From contig PXDP01000324.1 of NCBI GenBank assembly GCA_003565035.1, positions 1 through 8,675 of the forward strand: DNA of 8,675 bases, read 5' to 3'. The position numbers and the translations under genes were made by a program. Numbering within the stretch: position 1 is the stretch's first letter; each line of letters opens with the position of its first letter. The notes under the pieces were generated by a model. It saw only the letters and a program-made list of their open reading frames with translations, was not told where the DNA came from and did no database searches. The stretch is from PVC group bacterium (lineage in GTDB: Bacteria > Verrucomicrobiota > Kiritimatiellia > SS1-B-03-39 > UBA6053). Shown here in pieces: positions 6,301-8,675 of the stretch.

Positions 6301-8675
6301 GCCTGGTGAAAGTTGGTAGCGTTCATCCCTTCACCCAAACCAAATTGAATGATACGAGCCTCCAAATAACCATCACCTTCCGCTTCAAAATGAAGAAAAT
6401 AGGCTTGATTATCGAAACCTCCGACAAGCCCCTGACCGCCTGAAGAAAGGATGGCCACATCTCCATCCCATTGGTGGGAACCTCCTGAAACACCCATATT
6501 GGTTCCCGTCCATTCCAGGGATTCGTCATCTTCTTCCTCTTCCATTTCAAGCACCGAAACCGTAACCAACCGTTGCGCCGAAAGGGTTGTGTCTTCAGTA
6601 TTGGTCACCTGGAGGCGGAGGACATATTCGCCCAGACCGGCAAAACTCGCGGCGGTGGCCAGAGCATTCGAATCCTCAAACACCACCGGGCCCGGACCAC
6701 TCAGGGCGGTCCATTCATAGGCGAGCGCGCCGCTTTCCTCCACCGGTTCAAACACGGAGGCTTCCAGCAACATCCCCACGCCCTCCGGAATCCGCACCGC
6801 ATCCACGGTGGGCGTGACCAGGGTGATGATCGGGGTGTTGGGAATCACCGTGGCAGGTTCGTAGGTCCCGAAAGTATGCGGATCCACCATCGACAGATAC
6901 TCCGCCTTGATCCACGCCGGCGAGCGAACCGTCGAGGCCATGCGCATTTCATCGAGGGTGGCACTGGGCACGCCATTGCGGCCCACCACCGTGGACCCCC
7001 CGATCAGAAAGGTCGGTTCCAGAATCCAGCGACCACTGCTGCTCAGAGAACGATTGGTGCTGCTGCCAATCAATTCGCCGTTCAGGTAAAGGGCGAAGTC
7101 TCCCCGATTGCTGCTCGTTTTATTCTGCACAATGGCCACATGATACCAGTTTCCAACCGACAGCGTCCCGCTGAAATGCTCGGCAATATTGGAGCCGCTG
7201 TTGTCAATGTGCAGGGCCAGTCCATCATCGTAGTCCATCCCGCCAAAGTAATAGCCGATCCTCCGATTGGTTCCGGAAACGGGTCGAGAGAAAAGCTCCG
7301 ATGAGTCCCCGCCGGCCAAATCCCGCCGATACCAGAAGGAGAAGGTCGCCTGATCCTGCGCCTCCAGCGCAGCGGAATTACCGATTTCCACCCGATAGGT
7401 GGAATTGTTGATGTTTTGAAATCCCGGGCCAATGATTCCGTCCACCAATTGCGGAACCTGATTGGCATTGGTGGTACTGTATATTCCGCTGTTATCGGAA
7501 ATCAGCGTCGCACTGTCTGCTGGGCCGTCTTGGTTATCGTTCATGTGCCAATTGGCCAAAAAGTCCTCGGTCCAGGTGTATTGGGGGGCATTCGGCACCG
7601 GATCAGCCTCCGCGTCGCCCCAACTGGCATAAATAAAGGTTCCCTGACTCAGTTCGGGAATTCGTACCCAGACATAGGAATCGCCTTCCGTGTCCCACTG
7701 TTCGATTTCATAGACCAGGGGCTGCAGGTCGGAGGTCCAGAAACGGAGATCATTGCCTTCGGCAGAGAGGAAGTCATCGTAGTCAAAACCAAGCACCCCG
7801 TCGTTCAGTTTCACGGGAACGGGGAAGTTGGTCAGCGTTTCGCTTTCGGTATAGCCGTCAAAGGTGATGCGGACGGCATGAACAAAGTCGAGGCTTTCCA
7901 GTATGGTCAGGGTCGCCGCGCTGGAGGTCACGCTGCCGTAATCGTTGGTCACCTCCACGGTATAGTCTCCCGCGTCTCCGGCTTCGACATCGCTCAGGGT
8001 CAGCGTCGAAGCGGTTTCACCGGCCAGATCCACCCCGTCCTTGCGCCACTGATACAGAAGCGTGGGATCTCCGGCGGCGAGGACCGAGAAGGTCACGGAG
8101 CCGCCTGCTGCGGCGGTCTGACTCTGCGGCTGGTTCAGGATGCTGGGCGGATACAGAATCGTCAGGGTTGCCCCCGCACTGGTCACCTGCCCCACCGGAT
8201 TGGTCACGCGGACGGTATAGACATCCCCGTCGCGGTTTTCACCCACCGAGTTGATGGTATAACTGGCGGATGTCGCCCCGCCGATATTGGACCCGTTCCG
8301 CCGCCATTGATAACTGAGGGGTTCGTCTCCGGAGGCGTCCACGCTGAAGGTCACCGACTGTCCGAGCACAATACTTTGCGATTCAGGGTCCGCAACGATG
8401 GCCGGAGCTTCCAGCACGTGCAGGGTCGCCGGAGCACTGGTGACAGCATCGCCATAGGCGTTGTCCACAATCACCCGGAAGATCCGTCCGTCGTCATCCT
8501 CCTTGCTCACGGCGGTGACGGGCAGGCTGCTGCCGGTTTGCCCGGACAGATCCTGCCAGGACCCTTCCACTTCTTCCTGCCACTGATAGGTCAAATCGGT
8601 TCCGGTGGCGGTCACACTGAAGCTGCCGCTTTCGCCGATTTCGACAAACTGATCACTGGGCTGTTGGGTAATCAC
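3396..8675 (-). CDS. Giant multidomain extracellular protein with Ig, DUF2341, LamG and PKD modules; 5' end outside the window
   Basis: Open for 1759 codons to the TGA at 3398-3396. The frame is already inside an Ig-like repeat at the right edge, so the true start lies beyond it. Domains, numbered from the edge: Ig-like 1-89, 91-174 and 176-260 (each with a YQW core); DUF2341 about 265-355; LamG/ConA-like fold 370-605; PKD-like 613-709; acidic linker EEEEDDE 712-718; a second ConA-like domain resembling DUF1349 about 720-905; PKD-like 912-1004; cadherin-like/He_PIG-type 1008-1097; FN3-like 1105-1203; PKD-like 1209-1303; LamG 1322-1533; PKD-like 1539-1632; C-terminal module 1637-1759 ending FFRIRVEILD. 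No cysteine and only nine lysines were counted. Such modules bind glycans or act as spacers on surface or secreted proteins. No catalytic domain is seen here, though one could lie upstream. Domain names are assigned by eye. An adhesin or polysaccharide-binding role is inferred. Confidence 0.9.
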   Translation of the reverse strand: MITQQPSDQFVEIGESGSFSVTATGTDLTYQWQEEVEGSWQDLSGQTGSSLPVTAVSKEDDDGRIFRVIVDNAYGDAVTSAPATLHVLEAPAIVADPESQSIVLGQSVTFSVDASGDEPLSYQWRRNGSNIGGATSASYTINSVGENRDGDVYTVRVTNPVGQVTSAGATLTILYPPSILNQPQSQTAAAGGSVTFSVLAAGDPTLLYQWRKDGVDLAGETASTLTLSDVEAGDAGDYTVEVTNDYGSVTSSAATLTILESLDFVHAVRITFDGYTESETLTNFPVPVKLNDGVLGFDYDDFLSAEGNDLRFWTSDLQPLVYEIEQWDTEGDSYVWVRIPELSQGTFIYASWGDAEADPVPNAPQYTWTEDFLANWHMNDNQDGPADSATLISDNSGIYSTTNANQVPQLVDGIIGPGFQNINNSTYRVEIGNSAALEAQDQATFSFWYRRDLAGGDSSELFSRPVSGTNRRIGYYFGGMDYDDGLALHIDNSGSNIAEHFSGTLSVGNWYHVAIVQNKTSSNRGDFALYLNGELIGSSTNRSLSSSGRWILEPTFLIGGSTVVGRNGVPSATLDEMRMASTVRSPAWIKAEYLSMVDPHTFGTYEPATVIPNTPIITLVTPTVDAVRIPEGVGMLLEASVFEPVEESGALAYEWTALSGPGPVVFEDSNALATAASFAGLGEYVLRLQVTNTEDTTLSAQRLVTVSVLEMEEEEDDESLEWTGTNMGVSGGSHQWDGDVAILSSGGQGLVGGFDNQAYFLHFEAEGDGYLEARIIQFGLGEGMNATNFHQAGVMFVQEAQSNTPYVFAQLLAGPSSSGAPYRIQSRGRNGSSSFNSDHHEVNPEYWVRVERTGNVFRSFHSENGEDWVLVRQESIGFGDAVRLGLFVSRWDQNITASFDNISSNFGVEEADNIGPWVSAGEDAFGVRDEVVTLAGDVLDDGLPNPPGAVTLLWTQLDGQESVSLTGADTLTPEFTPTLNGEYSFRLSANDGEVTTYDDVVINVQGSSPIAFTSDPVVNAVVGESYSYTATFTGGDEETLNFSAPSLPDWLTLQPGSSGREWVLSGQPAAQHEGAYAMELTASDGDSEATQSFTLTVWPEGTVPGHPEIVLLPQGDIQPTTAEVNADLLLGEAPVTVAVWYGLSDGGNDSASWDEVLDLGTQGIGAIAATLSGLSDETQYFYRFVAENTVGMSQTETDSFTTPKDLSGIEPQITLQRPTVPEVRIPEGVGLVLETDVIETGGESGQLTLLWEMVSGDGTVTWDNTDQENTAAWFSAQGSYVLRLTASNGVNSDMLEIAVEVVDPALIDTEAPLAGSMQSVPSDNLAVHLRLDESNGSVAADASGNNRDGTITGSPEWRPEDGVVGGALRFTGDNQYATLANSANLDGTQQMTWVWWMRPSSFNSNVRGVLSKRTGQNNDRSWSFFLHNNNQLNVDMPSSGNRLQVGTIPHNEWTHVAVVFDGSQPSGERVRVFFNGEISGTHSASISSIPNESSSVTLGILDSGDSRSFRGDLDEVLIYHGRALTAEEIAGIHAGKSELNIGPLVDAGAAQTVTANTEVSLLGTVEDDGLPEVPGTVTTEWHQRSGPETVTLGDASALATTFTPAAAGEYVFRLIAFDGEVATASDVTITVEESALTPFEQWLADNQLEGESDDIADGMDLTYGELFTMGASLDGGIWQDILYAEALVSDGNGGMELSFTAQTGRRYTLQKTGSLVSPNWQNIGDPISHASGEAALQTFTFDLPESGPQFFRIRVEILD

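Noticed and set aside
8673..8675. GTG at the right edge as the start of the giant protein
   Set aside because: The codon is the valine that opens an Ig-like repeat. There is no signal peptide after it, and any ribosome site would lie outside the window.

Overview
The window looks like chromosomal DNA from a Verrucomicrobiota-type bacterium (Opitutae/Puniceicoccales or a relative), probably marine or from a saline habitat. This rests on protein style, not on a marker gene. The large secreted proteins mix Ig, PKD, DUF2341 and LamG modules and end in a 'YTLQKTGSL..W....FFRIRVE' tail common in that phylum. Both proteins lack cysteine, and the larger one is acidic and very poor in lysine.

Layout: two protein genes lie on the minus strand, in the same direction. 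The first (upstream) gene covers 8675 to 3396. It encodes the C-terminal 1759 residues of a giant multidomain surface or secreted protein whose 5' end lies outside the window. The second covers 2385 down to the left edge. It encodes the first 795 residues of a secreted subtilisin-family (S8) protease with an intact catalytic triad, and its 3' end lies outside the window. The protease gene has its own well-formed sigma70-type promoter and ribosome binding site.

The roughly 1 kb between them (2386-3395) contains no credible gene but is densely structured. Two copies of a 233-238 bp compound palindrome (2578-2815 and 3149-3381) lie in the same orientation. Each has 29 bp inverted ends, a GTAG tetranucleotide directly 5' of a hairpin on each strand, and a 25-26 bp central inverted repeat. 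This is the architecture of REP/BIME/REPIN elements. Between the copies are a 94 bp direct tandem repeat that starts inside the first element's end, a diverged third unit, and two hairpins sharing one core. One of those hairpins could be a terminator.

How the parts may work together: both proteins appear to act outside the cytoplasm, the giant one probably in adhesion or glycan binding and the protease in extracellular protein breakdown or processing. Nothing here shows that they interact. The strong promoter just upstream of the protease, and the repeat-filled gap, argue for separate transcription units. No RNA gene, CRISPR array, transposase or other mobile-element protein gene was recognised.
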